A DNA stretch of 64,000 nt from Ferruginibacter sp. (GTDB lineage Bacteria; Bacteroidota; Bacteroidia; Chitinophagales; Chitinophagaceae): the NCBI RefSeq assembly GCF_028288465.1, contig NZ_JAQBNR010000061.1, positions 1 to 64,000 of the forward strand, read 5' to 3'. Positions 43,905 through 53,094 of the stretch are shown here, in pieces (the first letter of the stretch is position 1; the number at the start of each line of letters is the position of its first letter). Under the pieces are notes generated by a model, which saw nothing but the letters and a program-made list of their open reading frames with translations, did no database searches and had not been told where the DNA came from. The translations under genes were made by a program, and so were the position numbers.

Positions 43905-45014
43905 TTAACTTTTCAATAATTTTTTAAAAAAGGGAATCAGCTCTTCTGCGAGTACAGCGTGCTCAGCTACTGAAGGGTGTCCGCCGCAACCCGTTGCCTG
44001 CATGGGTTCGAAAAAAAACACGGCTACTTTTTTATCCGCAGGATACAACTCATCTATATTTTTTTGTACCGCCGTTAGACAATTTTGCAGCAGCAACCGG
44101 TTATTGCCATTCACCATGGGGCTGCTTAGCAACGCTATTTGAGCCACCGGGTATTTTGATTTTACCAGCTTTACAAATTGGATATAGCTGCTTACAAAAA
44201 TCCCGCTGTCAAACGGCAACCTTTTTTTGAGGCCATCACCATTGCTGAAATCATTTGTGCCCAATGCAATGCTCACAATTTTTGGTGTGTACAATTTAAA
44301 ATCCCACATGGCTGAACTGCTTTCCTGGAAATCCGCTTTTTCGTATACCTGTGGCATTACCGGCGCATCACTGTTCCAGTTGCGATAGATGCCGATACCG
44401 CTAACACTGCTTAATATAAAATTGGTTTTTAATTCCCTTGCAACCCTTGGGCCATAAGCATAATAGGCGTTGTGCTGATCATGATACTCTCCTGTTCCGC
44501 ACGGCACTTCAGAAGTATCTGCTGCAGCGCCACAGGTTATACTGTTACCAATAAATTCTATCAGCGCTGCTGATTTTGGTTTAATGGCTTTTATACTTTG
44601 CCCGATTATTTTTTCTATTATAATTGCTCCGGTATGTGCTTCCGTAGCCTTGTAAATCCACACGATATGTTTGCCATCTTCACCAGCGGAAATGACAAGA
44701 GAGACATGTGAATTTTTTGAAACCTTAATCCGCTTTTGATAAACACCATCCAGTTCATATTGCAGGTAATTGTGGTCTTGTGTATTGGCGATGGATGCAA
44801 CAACCTGGCAATCCTTACCTTCAAAACTAAACCCAAAATGAACGGCTGAACTTATCAGTTCAAGATTGTGTTCTTTATTAATCAGGCATCTCCCATAAGG
44901 GAATAAGGCTGTTGCAGGCAATTCAGTTGGTACTTCTTTATGGACAGTAAACGCTGTTATGGCAAGAAACAAAACACATACGCCTGTGGCGAATCTTTTA
45001 AATTGAAGTTTCAT
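43905..45014 (-). CDS. Exported SGNH-hydrolase, carbohydrate esterase family 2-like
   Basis: 369 residues. A hydrophobic segment (FATGVCVLFLAITAF) serves as signal peptide or anchor. Residues about 35-150 form a jelly-roll-like accessory region (CE2 type); the SGNH fold starts at ALIEFIGNSITCGAA (Ser nucleophile in GNS), with ALGTNDFSNGDG (block III) and GCGGHPSVAEH (Asp/His block: HPS). CE2 enzymes deacetylate xylan and mannan; here the substrate is unknown. It converges with the TIM-barrel gene (30 bases) and precedes an AGE-family epimerase on the same strand. Confidence 0.88.
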   Translation of the reverse strand: MKLQFKRFATGVCVLFLAITAFTVHKEVPTELPATALFPYGRCLINKEHNLELISSAVHFGFSFEGKDCQVVASIANTQDHNYLQYELDGVYQKRIKVSKNSHVSLVISAGEDGKHIVWIYKATEAHTGAIIIEKIIGQSIKAIKPKSAALIEFIGNSITCGAAADTSEVPCGTGEYHDQHNAYYAYGPRVARELKTNFILSSVSGIGIYRNWNSDAPVMPQVYEKADFQESSSAMWDFKLYTPKIVSIALGTNDFSNGDGLKKRLPFDSGIFVSSYIQFVKLVKSKYPVAQIALLSSPMVNGNNRLLLQNCLTAVQKNIDELYPADKKVAVFFFEPMQATGCGGHPSVAEHAVLAEELIPFFKKLLKS

Positions 45015-45088
45015 AAACAGCTGTATTGATTTAGGTATGTAAATTATGAAAAGAAGATTGGAAAGTTCGGATACGAACGAAACTGATT

Positions 45089-46459
45089 CTATTCTACTTT
45101 ACCATTAACTTTTTTCAGCCGCTGAATACAGTTCGCCAATGCCCGGAAATTGTGATAATTGCCTTTCCATATATGGCCTTTTAAAGCGATCTTTCGTTGA
45201 GGTTCTTTATCAAGTCCTTCCTCGTACCAATCGCCATTTACATGATCAATCAGGTAGGTCTGAATATAGTTCCACTGCTGCTTAAATTTAGCGTAATACT
45301 GCATTGCATCGTTGGGAAAATAATCTGCCATCATTAACAAGGTATTCATGCCTTCGGCCTGCGCCCACCAGTTTTTACTGTCCAGCAATATGGAGATGGT
45401 ATCACGGTTTTTAAAATAATATCCTTCATCATAAAAGCCACCAATTGAATTATCCCAGCCATTGCGCAGTGCGTGGTCTACCATCTTTTTGCCTGCATAT
45501 AATGTGGCGGTATCGTTTTTTATCCCCAATGCATGCGACGCTTCCAGCATCAGGTAAGCAGTTTCTATATCATGGCCAAAAGATACATGGTCTAAATACT
45601 TATGTTGTTTTATTACAGCTTCTGATGAGTCCCTATAAGAAACAGGTGTCCAATCCGGAGTAAAAAAAAGAGTGAGATAGCCTTTGGGAGTCGTGATTTT
45701 ATCTCTTATCAAAAAGAGCATTTCTTCCAATCGCTCTCTAACCATAGCGTCAGGCCATACTGCATACAATTCAGTAAATGCTTCCAACAGGTGAATAGAA
45801 GAATTTTGATCTTTGTATCCAAGGTCTGAAGTGGAAGGTGTGGCTGCATTTCTTTTTACAATAGCGCCATCTCTTTTTAAATGCTGGTAATATCCTTTAT
45901 ATACCGGATCATGACTGTGCTGTTCAAGCCACAAAAATGTTTTCTTTGCGAGGTTCAAAGCGCCTGTATCACCAGATGATTTGTAGTAAGCAGACAGCGC
46001 ATAAATGGCAAAGGCGTTTCCGTAGGCTTCCTTGGGAGCATTGGGGTTGCTTTTATCTTTACCCTGCCTCGTAACGAGGTTGTAGAATCCGCCGTAAGTT
46101 CTATCCCACATTACATCCCGCAAAAAATGAAATCCGTTTGCCGATGCCTTCATGTAATATTTAACATTAGGGTATAACGATGCCGCCTTTGCGCTTGTCC
46201 AGGTGTGGCGTGCCTGGGTTACAATAAATTTATCCTGCGGACCGGTAGGTTTAAAATCGTACGTAAAAGTGGTTATAAATCCGCCATACATATTATCAAT
46301 GCATTGCGGATACCATTTGTTTAGTAATTCTTTTTTAACGGAATAATCCATCTCTGCCGCAATTTTAAACCGCTCTTGCTTTGCAGCTGTAATTGCGTTT
46401 TTTTGAGCCGATGCGCCGGTGAAAAATAAAAAAGACAGGAACAATAAGATTGTTTTCAT
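45089..46459 (-). CDS. Exported AGE-family epimerase/isomerase (N-acylglucosamine 2-epimerase-like)
   Basis: 456 residues with a signal peptide (ILLFLSFLFFTGASAQ), unusual because most AGE enzymes are cytoplasmic. The (alpha/alpha)6 barrel has RHTWTSAKAASLYP near 84, DRTYGGFYNLV near 125, SSIHLLEAFTELY, HVSFGHDIETAYLML (His-Asp-Ile-Glu catalytic segment) and WAQAEGMNTLLMM, ending with WKGNYHNFRALANCI. Family activities include GlcNAc 2-epimerase, cellobiose 2-epimerase and mannobiose 2-epimerase. The SGNH/CE2 esterase lies 75 bases downstream on the same strand. Probably acts on plant-type oligosaccharides in the periplasm. Confidence 0.9.
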   Translation of the reverse strand: MKTILLFLSFLFFTGASAQKNAITAAKQERFKIAAEMDYSVKKELLNKWYPQCIDNMYGGFITTFTYDFKPTGPQDKFIVTQARHTWTSAKAASLYPNVKYYMKASANGFHFLRDVMWDRTYGGFYNLVTRQGKDKSNPNAPKEAYGNAFAIYALSAYYKSSGDTGALNLAKKTFLWLEQHSHDPVYKGYYQHLKRDGAIVKRNAATPSTSDLGYKDQNSSIHLLEAFTELYAVWPDAMVRERLEEMLFLIRDKITTPKGYLTLFFTPDWTPVSYRDSSEAVIKQHKYLDHVSFGHDIETAYLMLEASHALGIKNDTATLYAGKKMVDHALRNGWDNSIGGFYDEGYYFKNRDTISILLDSKNWWAQAEGMNTLLMMADYFPNDAMQYYAKFKQQWNYIQTYLIDHVNGDWYEEGLDKEPQRKIALKGHIWKGNYHNFRALANCIQRLKKVNGKVE

Positions 46460-46767
46460 GCTTTTGATTGCTATTGTTATTTACCACGTTTTTTTATACC
46501 TGCTTATGCTATGCCTTAAATGTCACACGCAACATACGAAAGCAGAGAGAAATAAAATACGAAAGATAAAATGGCATATGATATTGCTAAATCGCTTTTT
46601 AACGAGCCAGTAATTTACTACAATGCACATGAAATCTATTGTACTTCTTTATCTGATCGCAATAATAAATTAGCCGTTAATAAATGAGTTATCTACCAAC
46701 AACGGTCTAATTGCCGGAGTTAAAAAGGCTAAACTCGTTCTGGAAAAAAGCAATAACTTAATCTCAA
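46460..46767. other. Gene-free AT-rich interval
   Basis: 308 bases between the AGE epimerase start and the cydB stop. I found no frame with coding character, no terminator with a convincing stem, and no promoter box with a matching -33. It may hold the AGE promoter and the cydB 3' end. Confidence 0.5.
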
Positions 46768-47805
46768 TCAGGCATTTTTTTTAGGCTTGCCTACAACAAT
46801 TTTTTTATGTTGAAAATCGTACACTAAATAAAACAGTGCTGGTAAAATAAACAGGCTGCCAATCAGCAATGCCATGGCCAGTGTGTAGATGGTTTTTTCG
46901 GGTGCACTTCCATCGGTTAAAGATAAATATTGACCGCCTTTGAGCAATACAATATTTGGGAAATGCTGATAGGTAATCGCAAGTAAAATCATCGTAATCT
47001 GGAAACCTGCCAAAACACGAATGATTATTTTTTTCCCCTTAGATAAAAGATACCACAGCAATGCCAGGGAAACGGTTGCTGCTGCAATTGCGGCGATACC
47101 AACCGGATTGCCAAACAGCCATTCCTGTAGTGGCACACCATCCAGCTTTGCTGCAATAAATACAAATGTACCGGCAACAGCCGCAGCGATATTGGTGGTA
47201 CGTGCTTTTATTTTAAAACGTTGTACATCCTGTTCGTTTTCTGTTTCGCCAATTAAATAAATGGAAGCCAGGAAGCCACAAATACTTACGGTAAATAAAC
47301 CAACTGCAACAGAGAAAAAATTAAGCCAGCTAAAGATATAGGCGTCCAGGTAACCTTCAGCTAACGGATCAATTTTACCGGAAACTGCCGAACCGGCAAT
47401 GATACCTAAAAACAATGGCGTTACACAACTGGCGTACATAAAAATACGGTTGTAAACTACCTGCAATTCATCGGTTACTGCATCGTAATTTCTAAAAGTA
47501 AATGCAGTGCCTCTTGCGATAATGCCCAGCAACATACCTACCAACGGAATGTGCAGATTTACCGACATGGTAGTATAGATAGTAGGAAAGCCAACAAATA
47601 AAATCACAATCACGATAATAAGCCACATGTGGTTGGCTTCCCAAATAGGACCTATTGCCCGGTACATGGTTCTGCGGGTTCTTTCCTGGTTCTTTTTAGT
47701 AGTAAATAATTCTATGATGCCGGCACCAAAATCGGCGCCGCCCATTAAAAGATACAGCAGTATTGCTACCCACAAAAATGCCATTACAACGTACAGCATA
47801 GTCAT
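46768..47805 (-). CDS. cydB: Cytochrome bd ubiquinol oxidase subunit II
   Basis: 345 residues, inner-membrane helices throughout (about nine). GGADFGAGIIELF near the start is the CydB signature, then GPIWEANHMWLIIVIVILFVGFP (in part), AFTFRNYDA, and STR-type basic loops. It pairs with CydA to reduce O2 to water with quinol. Its ATG overlaps the cydA stop by one base (TAATG), so translation is coupled. The C-terminus is basic (VVGKPKKNA). No small CydX-type frame was spotted after it. Confidence 0.96.
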   Translation of the reverse strand: MTMLYVVMAFLWVAILLYLLMGGADFGAGIIELFTTKKNQERTRRTMYRAIGPIWEANHMWLIIVIVILFVGFPTIYTTMSVNLHIPLVGMLLGIIARGTAFTFRNYDAVTDELQVVYNRIFMYASCVTPLFLGIIAGSAVSGKIDPLAEGYLDAYIFSWLNFFSVAVGLFTVSICGFLASIYLIGETENEQDVQRFKIKARTTNIAAAVAGTFVFIAAKLDGVPLQEWLFGNPVGIAAIAAATVSLALLWYLLSKGKKIIIRVLAGFQITMILLAITYQHFPNIVLLKGGQYLSLTDGSAPEKTIYTLAMALLIGSLFILPALFYLVYDFQHKKIVVGKPKKNA

Positions 47806-49136
47806 TAATTTTTTACCTGCTCACCTGCAGGAATATCATACAATTTATCCACCATTTTTATTTGCCGGTACAACATAAATATTACGATCAACGCCAGCGA
47901 AAGATACACGGCGCTAAAAAGATAAAACGAATACACAATGCCGGGCATCGGTGTTACAGCATCTTTTGTTTTCATTACGCCATAAATAATCCAGGGTTGT
48001 CTGCCCACTTCAGTTACAGTCCACCCGGCTTCTACAGCGATAAAACCCAGTGGTGTTGCCCACACAAATAATTGCAGCAACCACCGGCTGTTTCGCCATT
48101 GCTTTTTTCTTATCACCGCAATAAAATACATAATGGCAATGCCCATCATGATCATGCCTAATGCTACCATTATTTGAAATGCATAATGCGATATGGCTAC
48201 CGGCGGCCGTTCCTCTTCAGGAATACTATCCAATCCTTTAACCTCGCTTTTAAAATCTCCGTTGGCTAAAAAACTTAAACCGCCCGGAATTTTTAATGCA
48301 TAGTTTACTTCTTTATTTTTCTCATCCGGAATGCCCCCGATGATTAACGATGCTGATTTTTCTGTTGTAAAATGTGCTTCCATTGCAGCCAGTTTTGCGG
48401 GCTGTGTTCTGGCAACAAACTTTGCAGAAATGTCTCCGCTCAAGGGTTGCAATATAGCAGCGGCGGCGCCAAATACGGCGGCTATTTTAAAAGCTTTTGT
48501 ATGAAAAACTACGTTCTTTCTTTTCAGCATCATCAATGCATGTATGCCGGCTACAGCAAACCCTGTGGCAGCAAAAGCAGCGATAGACATGTGCAGTGAT
48601 TGAGAAAACCAGGCGGGATTAAAGATGGCTTTTATGGGATCAATGTCTGAGTATTGTCCGTTTGCAAAAGTAAAACCAGTTGGTGTATTCATCCACGCAT
48701 TGGCTGCTACCACCAGGATGCCGGAAACCAAACCACTCACACCTACCACCACCCCGGTAAACCAGTGAAACCATTTATTGAACCTGTCCCACCCATACAG
48801 AAAGAAACCAAGCGCAATGGCTTCTATAAAAAACGCCGTGCCTTCCAGTGAAAATGGCAGTCCGAAAATGGGCCCTGCATGCAGCATAAATTTGGGCCAT
48901 AACAAGCCCAGTTCAAAAGAAAGTACCGTGCCCGATACAGCGCCGGTTGCGAAAAAAATAGCCACTCCTTTGCTCCATGCTTTGGTTACATTTCTGTAAA
49001 CCGGCTGATTTGTTTTGAGATAATAATAATGGGAAACCGCCATAAAAAAAGGCATCACCATACCGATACAGGAGAACACTATGTGAAAGCCCAGCGACAA
49101 CGCCATCTGCGAACGGGCGGCTATAAAATCGTCCAT
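47805..49136 (-). CDS. cydA: Cytochrome bd ubiquinol oxidase subunit I
   Basis: 443 residues. Heme b595 ligand H18 in LGFHIVF; quinol/heme acids E75 in LSFELGLLWP and E98 in SLEGTAFF; heme b558 ligand H182 in QSLHMSIAAFAATGF; and VGRQPWIIYGV near the C-terminus. The short length is that of enzymes with a short Q-loop. It is the first gene of the cydAB operon, with a -7 box at 49160. The enzyme has high O2 affinity, fitting microoxic life. Confidence 0.96.
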   Translation of the reverse strand: MDDFIAARSQMALSLGFHIVFSCIGMVMPFFMAVSHYYYLKTNQPVYRNVTKAWSKGVAIFFATGAVSGTVLSFELGLLWPKFMLHAGPIFGLPFSLEGTAFFIEAIALGFFLYGWDRFNKWFHWFTGVVVGVSGLVSGILVVAANAWMNTPTGFTFANGQYSDIDPIKAIFNPAWFSQSLHMSIAAFAATGFAVAGIHALMMLKRKNVVFHTKAFKIAAVFGAAAAILQPLSGDISAKFVARTQPAKLAAMEAHFTTEKSASLIIGGIPDEKNKEVNYALKIPGGLSFLANGDFKSEVKGLDSIPEEERPPVAISHYAFQIMVALGMIMMGIAIMYFIAVIRKKQWRNSRWLLQLFVWATPLGFIAVEAGWTVTEVGRQPWIIYGVMKTKDAVTPMPGIVYSFYLFSAVYLSLALIVIFMLYRQIKMVDKLYDIPAGEQVKN

Positions 49137-49159
49137 AAGAAACTGATTTTTTTGCGATG

Positions 49160-49167
49160 CAAAGGTA
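49160..49167 (-). promoter_or_regulatory. -7 promoter box of cydAB (TACCTTTG)
   Basis: Perfect TAnnTTTG on the minus strand, 23 bases before the cydA start codon. No clear -33 TTG, which would fit regulation by an activator. Confidence 0.55.
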
Positions 49168-49302
49168 CAACCAATGAAATGAGCTTCGTTGGATTTGTTT
49201 AAACATTTATCTTATGCGTATGGATTTTTTCTCTCCGGATTGCAACAACTTTTATTAAAACAACTCTACATTTTGATGCAGATTATTTTCTTCTTTGGAG
49301 AA

Positions 49303-50472
49303 TTAGGGAGTTATTCTTTTTGTTCCCGCATACAACTCGTATTCAAACAAACGACAATCAATTTTGCTGGTGTAAAATTCTATACGGCGACTGGGTTTGA
49401 GGCCAATTTTTTTTGCCAGTTCTAAATTCCCTGTGAAGATGTAGCCGAAATAACCTTTGCATTTTTTCTTTAAAAAATCACCCATTCGGCCATAGGTAAT
49501 TTCCAATGCAGCAGCTACGCCAAGGCGGTCGCCATACTCAGGGTTAAAATAAATAACGCCGGGTTGATCTTCCGGAATACGGGTTGTTTCAAAATCACCA
49601 ACAGCAAACTCAATCAAATCTGCCACGCCTGCAGCACCAGCATTTATTTTTGAAATGTTGATGGCGTCCTCGCTGATATCGGTGGCGATGATGGTAAGGC
49701 CCGGCACTTCTTTAATTATTTCGTCTAACCGTTGCCGTTGTTGCTGGTACATTTCGTTGGTAAAGCCAGCTACATGCATAAAAGCGTAATTGCTGCGGTA
49801 TAAGCCGGGCCTGCGGTTGGTAGCCAGTAAAGCGGCTTCAATGGCTAGTGTGGATGATCCGCACATGGGATTGATGAAGGGTGATTTCCGGTCCCATTTG
49901 GTTGCCAGTAAAGTGGCTGCTGCCAATGCTTCCAGCATGGGTGCTTTGCCGGGTATTTTTCGATATCCATGTTTGGACAATGTCTCACCAGAAGTATCAA
50001 TAAATATTTCCGCCACGGATTCTTTCCAGTATAAATGAATAACTGTTTTATCCAGTTCCGGACCAGAGTTTGGACGTACACCCGTTCTGTCGCGGAAGCG
50101 GTCAACAATGGCATCTTTCACTTTTACATTGGCGTATAACGAATTGTTGATGGTCTCATTATCTACATTGCTGCTGATGGAAAAATAGCCATCGGCAGGG
50201 ATGATATCTTCCCATTCAAAATTAATCAAGGTTTTATACAAATCATCCGCATTGTACGCTGTAAATTCTTTTACAGAAAACAATACCTGGCTGGCACAAC
50301 GCAGGTTCAGGTTGAGTTTGATGCAATCGGCCAATGTACCTTTTAGTTCAACACCCGTTTTAAAAACACGGACTGGCGTAAAACCGAGTTCCCTAATTTC
50401 CTGCTGCAGGTAAGGAGAAAGCCGGTTGCTGCAGGTAATGATTATTTTGCTGGTGAGGTGGAAGACTTGCAT
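49303..50472 (-). CDS. THUMP-domain class I methyltransferase (RlmL/RlmK-type 23S rRNA methyltransferase)
   Basis: 389 residues from the ATG at 50472; a start at 50493 lies upstream of the -7 box (50481-50488) and is rejected. N-terminal THUMP domain (LSPYLQQEIRELGFTPVRVFKTG), then a Rossmann-type methyltransferase: MLEALAAATLLATKWD, MCGSSTLAIEAALLATNRRPGLYRS (in part), IATDISEDAINISKINA and the catalytic segment VIYFNPEYGDRLG. The motif reads NPEYG where the E. coli enzyme has NPPYG, a feature I believe is shared by relatives in this group. The likely product is m2G or m7G of 23S rRNA, but the exact position cannot be read. Confidence 0.88.
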   Translation of the reverse strand: MQVFHLTSKIIITCSNRLSPYLQQEIRELGFTPVRVFKTGVELKGTLADCIKLNLNLRCASQVLFSVKEFTAYNADDLYKTLINFEWEDIIPADGYFSISSNVDNETINNSLYANVKVKDAIVDRFRDRTGVRPNSGPELDKTVIHLYWKESVAEIFIDTSGETLSKHGYRKIPGKAPMLEALAAATLLATKWDRKSPFINPMCGSSTLAIEAALLATNRRPGLYRSNYAFMHVAGFTNEMYQQQRQRLDEIIKEVPGLTIIATDISEDAINISKINAGAAGVADLIEFAVGDFETTRIPEDQPGVIYFNPEYGDRLGVAAALEITYGRMGDFLKKKCKGYFGYIFTGNLELAKKIGLKPSRRIEFYTSKIDCRLFEYELYAGTKRITP

Positions 50473-50480
50473 AAGTAGTG

Positions 50481-50488
50481 CAAAAGTA
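50481..50488 (-). promoter_or_regulatory. -7 promoter box of the methyltransferase gene (TACTTTTG)
   Basis: Perfect TAnnTTTG on the minus strand, ending 8 bases before the chosen ATG; it decides between the two possible starts. Confidence 0.55.
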
Positions 50489-50675
50489 ACCAATACAAAT
50501 GTTTAATTGGCTGGTAAGAAATCGAGATGTTTGGCAATCGATTTTGGATTAAGACGTTTACAGGCAAAGAAAGTACGGCTGCAATTTCTTTAATCAAAAG
50601 TAAATTGTCTGAATATCCTGACTGCAAATAACTTCGCAGCTTAAATAAAATTATATAAAAGAAGTAACTTGTGTA

Positions 50676-51443
50676 ATGGACTTTCAAAAAGATATACGGC
50701 TGGCTGTACTGATAGATGCAGACAATGTGCCTTACAGTAACGTTAAAGGCGTGATGGAAGAAATAGCCAAATATGGCACGCCTACCTTCAAAAGAATTTA
50801 TGGTGACTGGACAAAACCTACTGTATCCGGGTGGAAGAATGTGTTGCTTGAAAATGCGATTACTCCTATTCAGCAATACAGCTATACCAGTGGCAAAAAT
50901 AGCAGCGACAGCGCCCTCATTATTGATGCCATGGATATCCTTTATTCCGGTAAGGTCGATGGATTTTGTATCATCTCCAGCGATAGCGATTTTACAAGAC
51001 TGGCCACAAGGTTACGGGAAGCGGGAATGAAAGTGTTTGGCATTGGCCAGAAGAAAACACCCAACCCTTTTATAGTTGCCTGTGATAAATTTATTTACAT
51101 GGAAATTATTCCATTGTTTGAATCAGGCGAACCTGAAACCGTAGTTGCAAAAGCCAGCAAGCCTACTACCAAAGCGGTTGTTGACAAAGTAAACAGGGAA
51201 ACGCTTAAAATTATAAAAGCCACCATTGATGATTTGGCCGATGAAAATGGCTGGGCCTTTTTAGGCGATGTCGGCAACCTGGTGTTAAAAAAACAGCCTA
51301 ATTTCGATCCGAGGAATTATGGCTTTTTAAAACTGACGCCGCTGATGAAATCGTTACCGCAGTTTGAGATTGAAAAACGGGAGACAGAAAAAGGTGGTAC
51401 CAAATTAATTTTTGTGCGCAACAAAGAAGCACAGCAGCAATAA
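50676..51443 (+). CDS. NYN-domain nuclease with OST-HTH/LOTUS domain
   Basis: 255 residues. The first 145 are a PIN-like NYN domain with acidic active-site residues: LAVLIDADNVPYSN, SSDSALIIDAMDILY and FCIISSDSDFTRLATRLREAG. A Lys/Thr-rich linker (AKASKPTTKAVVDKVN) leads to a C-terminal OST-HTH/LOTUS domain (GWAFLGDVGNLVLKKQPNFD, RNYGFLKLTPLMK). NYN proteins are predicted RNA nucleases; LOTUS domains bind RNA, especially G-rich or structured RNA in eukaryotes. The combination occurs in many bacteria without an assigned role. A possible -7 box is imperfect. The GT25 gene follows after 11 bases. Confidence 0.88.
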   Translation: MDFQKDIRLAVLIDADNVPYSNVKGVMEEIAKYGTPTFKRIYGDWTKPTVSGWKNVLLENAITPIQQYSYTSGKNSSDSALIIDAMDILYSGKVDGFCIISSDSDFTRLATRLREAGMKVFGIGQKKTPNPFIVACDKFIYMEIIPLFESGEPETVVAKASKPTTKAVVDKVNRETLKIIKATIDDLADENGWAFLGDVGNLVLKKQPNFDPRNYGFLKLTPLMKSLPQFEIEKRETEKGGTKLIFVRNKEAQQQ

Positions 51444-51454
51444 AAAACAGGAGG

Positions 51455-52189
51455 ATGATTGAAGAGTTTGGCATAGAGAGCATTTACATTGTTCATGCAA
51501 AAAAGGGGTACGAATTTCATGAGGACAGGATCAATAAATTGTTTGCAAAAAACGGATTGTCTTTTGAATATGTAACAGATGGTGACCCCAGTTGTTTTTA
51601 CCAGGCATTGCTGGATAAATATTTTTCGGCGGATATAAAACAGGTATTGTCTGTTGGCGTATTAAGTTGTACGCTCAACCATATTTTAAGTTACGAGCGC
51701 ATGGTAAAATGCAATAACCGCTTTGCGTTGGTATTTGAAAATGACCCGTTCTTTTTAGGTGATTTTGTACAGCAGATAAAAAAAATAGCAGCTGAAGCAG
51801 CCTCGCTTCCTGCCGGCTTTATCATTTCTCTTGAAAATACAACACTTCAGTTTCCTGCAGTAAAAAAATTACGCAAAGGACAGTTATTATACCCTGCCAT
51901 AAAGGGTCGCTGCGCAGGTGCCTATTTGCTGGATTTGCAAGCCGCAAAAAATATGCTGAAAGATTTGGAAACGCATAAATGTAAACAGGTAATCGACTGG
52001 TGGCACAATACACTGATTGATACTGGTGTGATAAAAATGTATTGGGCTGATCCTCCTATAACAGAGCAGGGATCGCATAACGGGCTGCTTTCTGCCGGTA
52101 TCTCAACTAAAACAAAAAGCACGCAACGCCGCATTGCATGGCTTGCTCAGAAATATTATAAATCTTATGTCAGCAGGTGGTTTAAGTAA
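51455..52189 (+). CDS. Glycosyltransferase family 25 (LPS-type)
   Basis: 244 residues, cytoplasmic. The GT25 fold is shown by IESIYIVHAKKGYEFHEDRI, LSVGVLSCTLNHILSYERMV and FALVFENDPFFLGDF; the usual acidic pair of LPS glycosyltransferase 25 is FEND here. It would add a sugar to the LPS/outer polysaccharide. It is in an operon after the NYN gene (11 bases) and converges with the nucleotide-sugar operon that could supply its donors. Confidence 0.85.
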   Translation: MIEEFGIESIYIVHAKKGYEFHEDRINKLFAKNGLSFEYVTDGDPSCFYQALLDKYFSADIKQVLSVGVLSCTLNHILSYERMVKCNNRFALVFENDPFFLGDFVQQIKKIAAEAASLPAGFIISLENTTLQFPAVKKLRKGQLLYPAIKGRCAGAYLLDLQAAKNMLKDLETHKCKQVIDWWHNTLIDTGVIKMYWADPPITEQGSHNGLLSAGISTKTKSTQRRIAWLAQKYYKSYVSRWFK

Positions 52190-52210
52190 GCCCCATCCTC
52201 TAAAAGGGAG

Positions 52211-53086
52211 CTATGACGCGTCTAACAATTGCAGGCATTTAACCAAACTGTCTTTCCACGCAGGAATACTTAAATCAAAGGTCTTTTGAATTTTGGTTGT
52301 ATCCATTACCGAATAGGAAGGCCGTTTTGCCGGCGTTGGATAACTGGAAGATGGAATGGGATTAACCATGCATTTGCTACCGGATAATTCTTTAATCGCA
52401 TCCGCAAACTGGTACCAGTTAATAACACCGGTGTTGGAATAATTATAAATACCGGCGTTGGAAGTTGCTTTTTCTGACACAATGATTTGCATAATGGCTG
52501 CAGCAAGATCGGCAGCATAAGTCGGGCAGCCTAGCTGGTCGCTTACAACATTCAGGCTTTCCTTTTCTTTCATCAGGCGCAGCATCGTTTTTACAAAATT
52601 ATTTCCAAAGCTGCTGTATACCCAGGAAGTGCGAATGATAATACTGCCTGCATTATTTTCCTGTGCCAATTCTTCTCCTTTTAATTTGGTTGCCCCATAC
52701 ATATTTACAGGTGCAACCGGAAAATCTTCTGTATAAGGGATGGTGGCGGTGCCATCAAAAACATAATCTGTTGAAATATGGATGAACAGGGCGTTGTGCG
52801 CTTTGCAAACAGCAGCCAGGTTGCCTACCGCAGTTGCATTCACCAGCATGGCTTTTTCAGTTTCTGTTTCAGCTTTATCCACAGCAGTATAAGCGGCACA
52901 ATTGACACAATAGTCAATTGCATGGTTGTCAAAATAATTTGTAACTGCCTCCAGGTCATCAATAGCCAATTCACCCTTAGTTACAAACAAAAAATGATAT
53001 GCAGGAAATGATGCACTGGTTACTTTCATTTCTTTACCCAGCTGCCCGTTGGCACCGGTTACTAAAATTGTCTTTTTTTCTGCCAC
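52211..53086 (-). CDS. rfbD: dTDP-4-dehydrorhamnose reductase
   Basis: Last step of dTDP-L-rhamnose synthesis. 291 residues, SDR with TGANGQLGKEM (cofactor loop), HISTDYVFDG, and the YGATKLKGE catalytic Tyr-x3-Lys. It is the last gene of the operon, 8 bases after rfbC. RfbA and RfbB are not in the window. Confidence 0.95.
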   Translation of the reverse strand: MAEKKTILVTGANGQLGKEMKVTSASFPAYHFLFVTKGELAIDDLEAVTNYFDNHAIDYCVNCAAYTAVDKAETETEKAMLVNATAVGNLAAVCKAHNALFIHISTDYVFDGTATIPYTEDFPVAPVNMYGATKLKGEELAQENNAGSIIIRTSWVYSSFGNNFVKTMLRLMKEKESLNVVSDQLGCPTYAADLAAAIMQIIVSEKATSNAGIYNYSNTGVINWYQFADAIKELSGSKCMVNPIPSSSYPTPAKRPSYSVMDTTKIQKTFDLSIPAWKDSLVKCLQLLDAS

Positions 53087-53094
53087 AATAAAAA

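Noticed and set aside
46419..46613. Small plus-strand frame across the AGE start
   Set aside because: It overlaps the signal peptide region of the AGE gene, contains only Lys-rich low-complexity text and lacks a promoter.
50442..50876. 144-codon minus frame spanning the start of the NYN gene
   Set aside because: It overlaps both conserved genes and their promoters and has no protein-like pattern.
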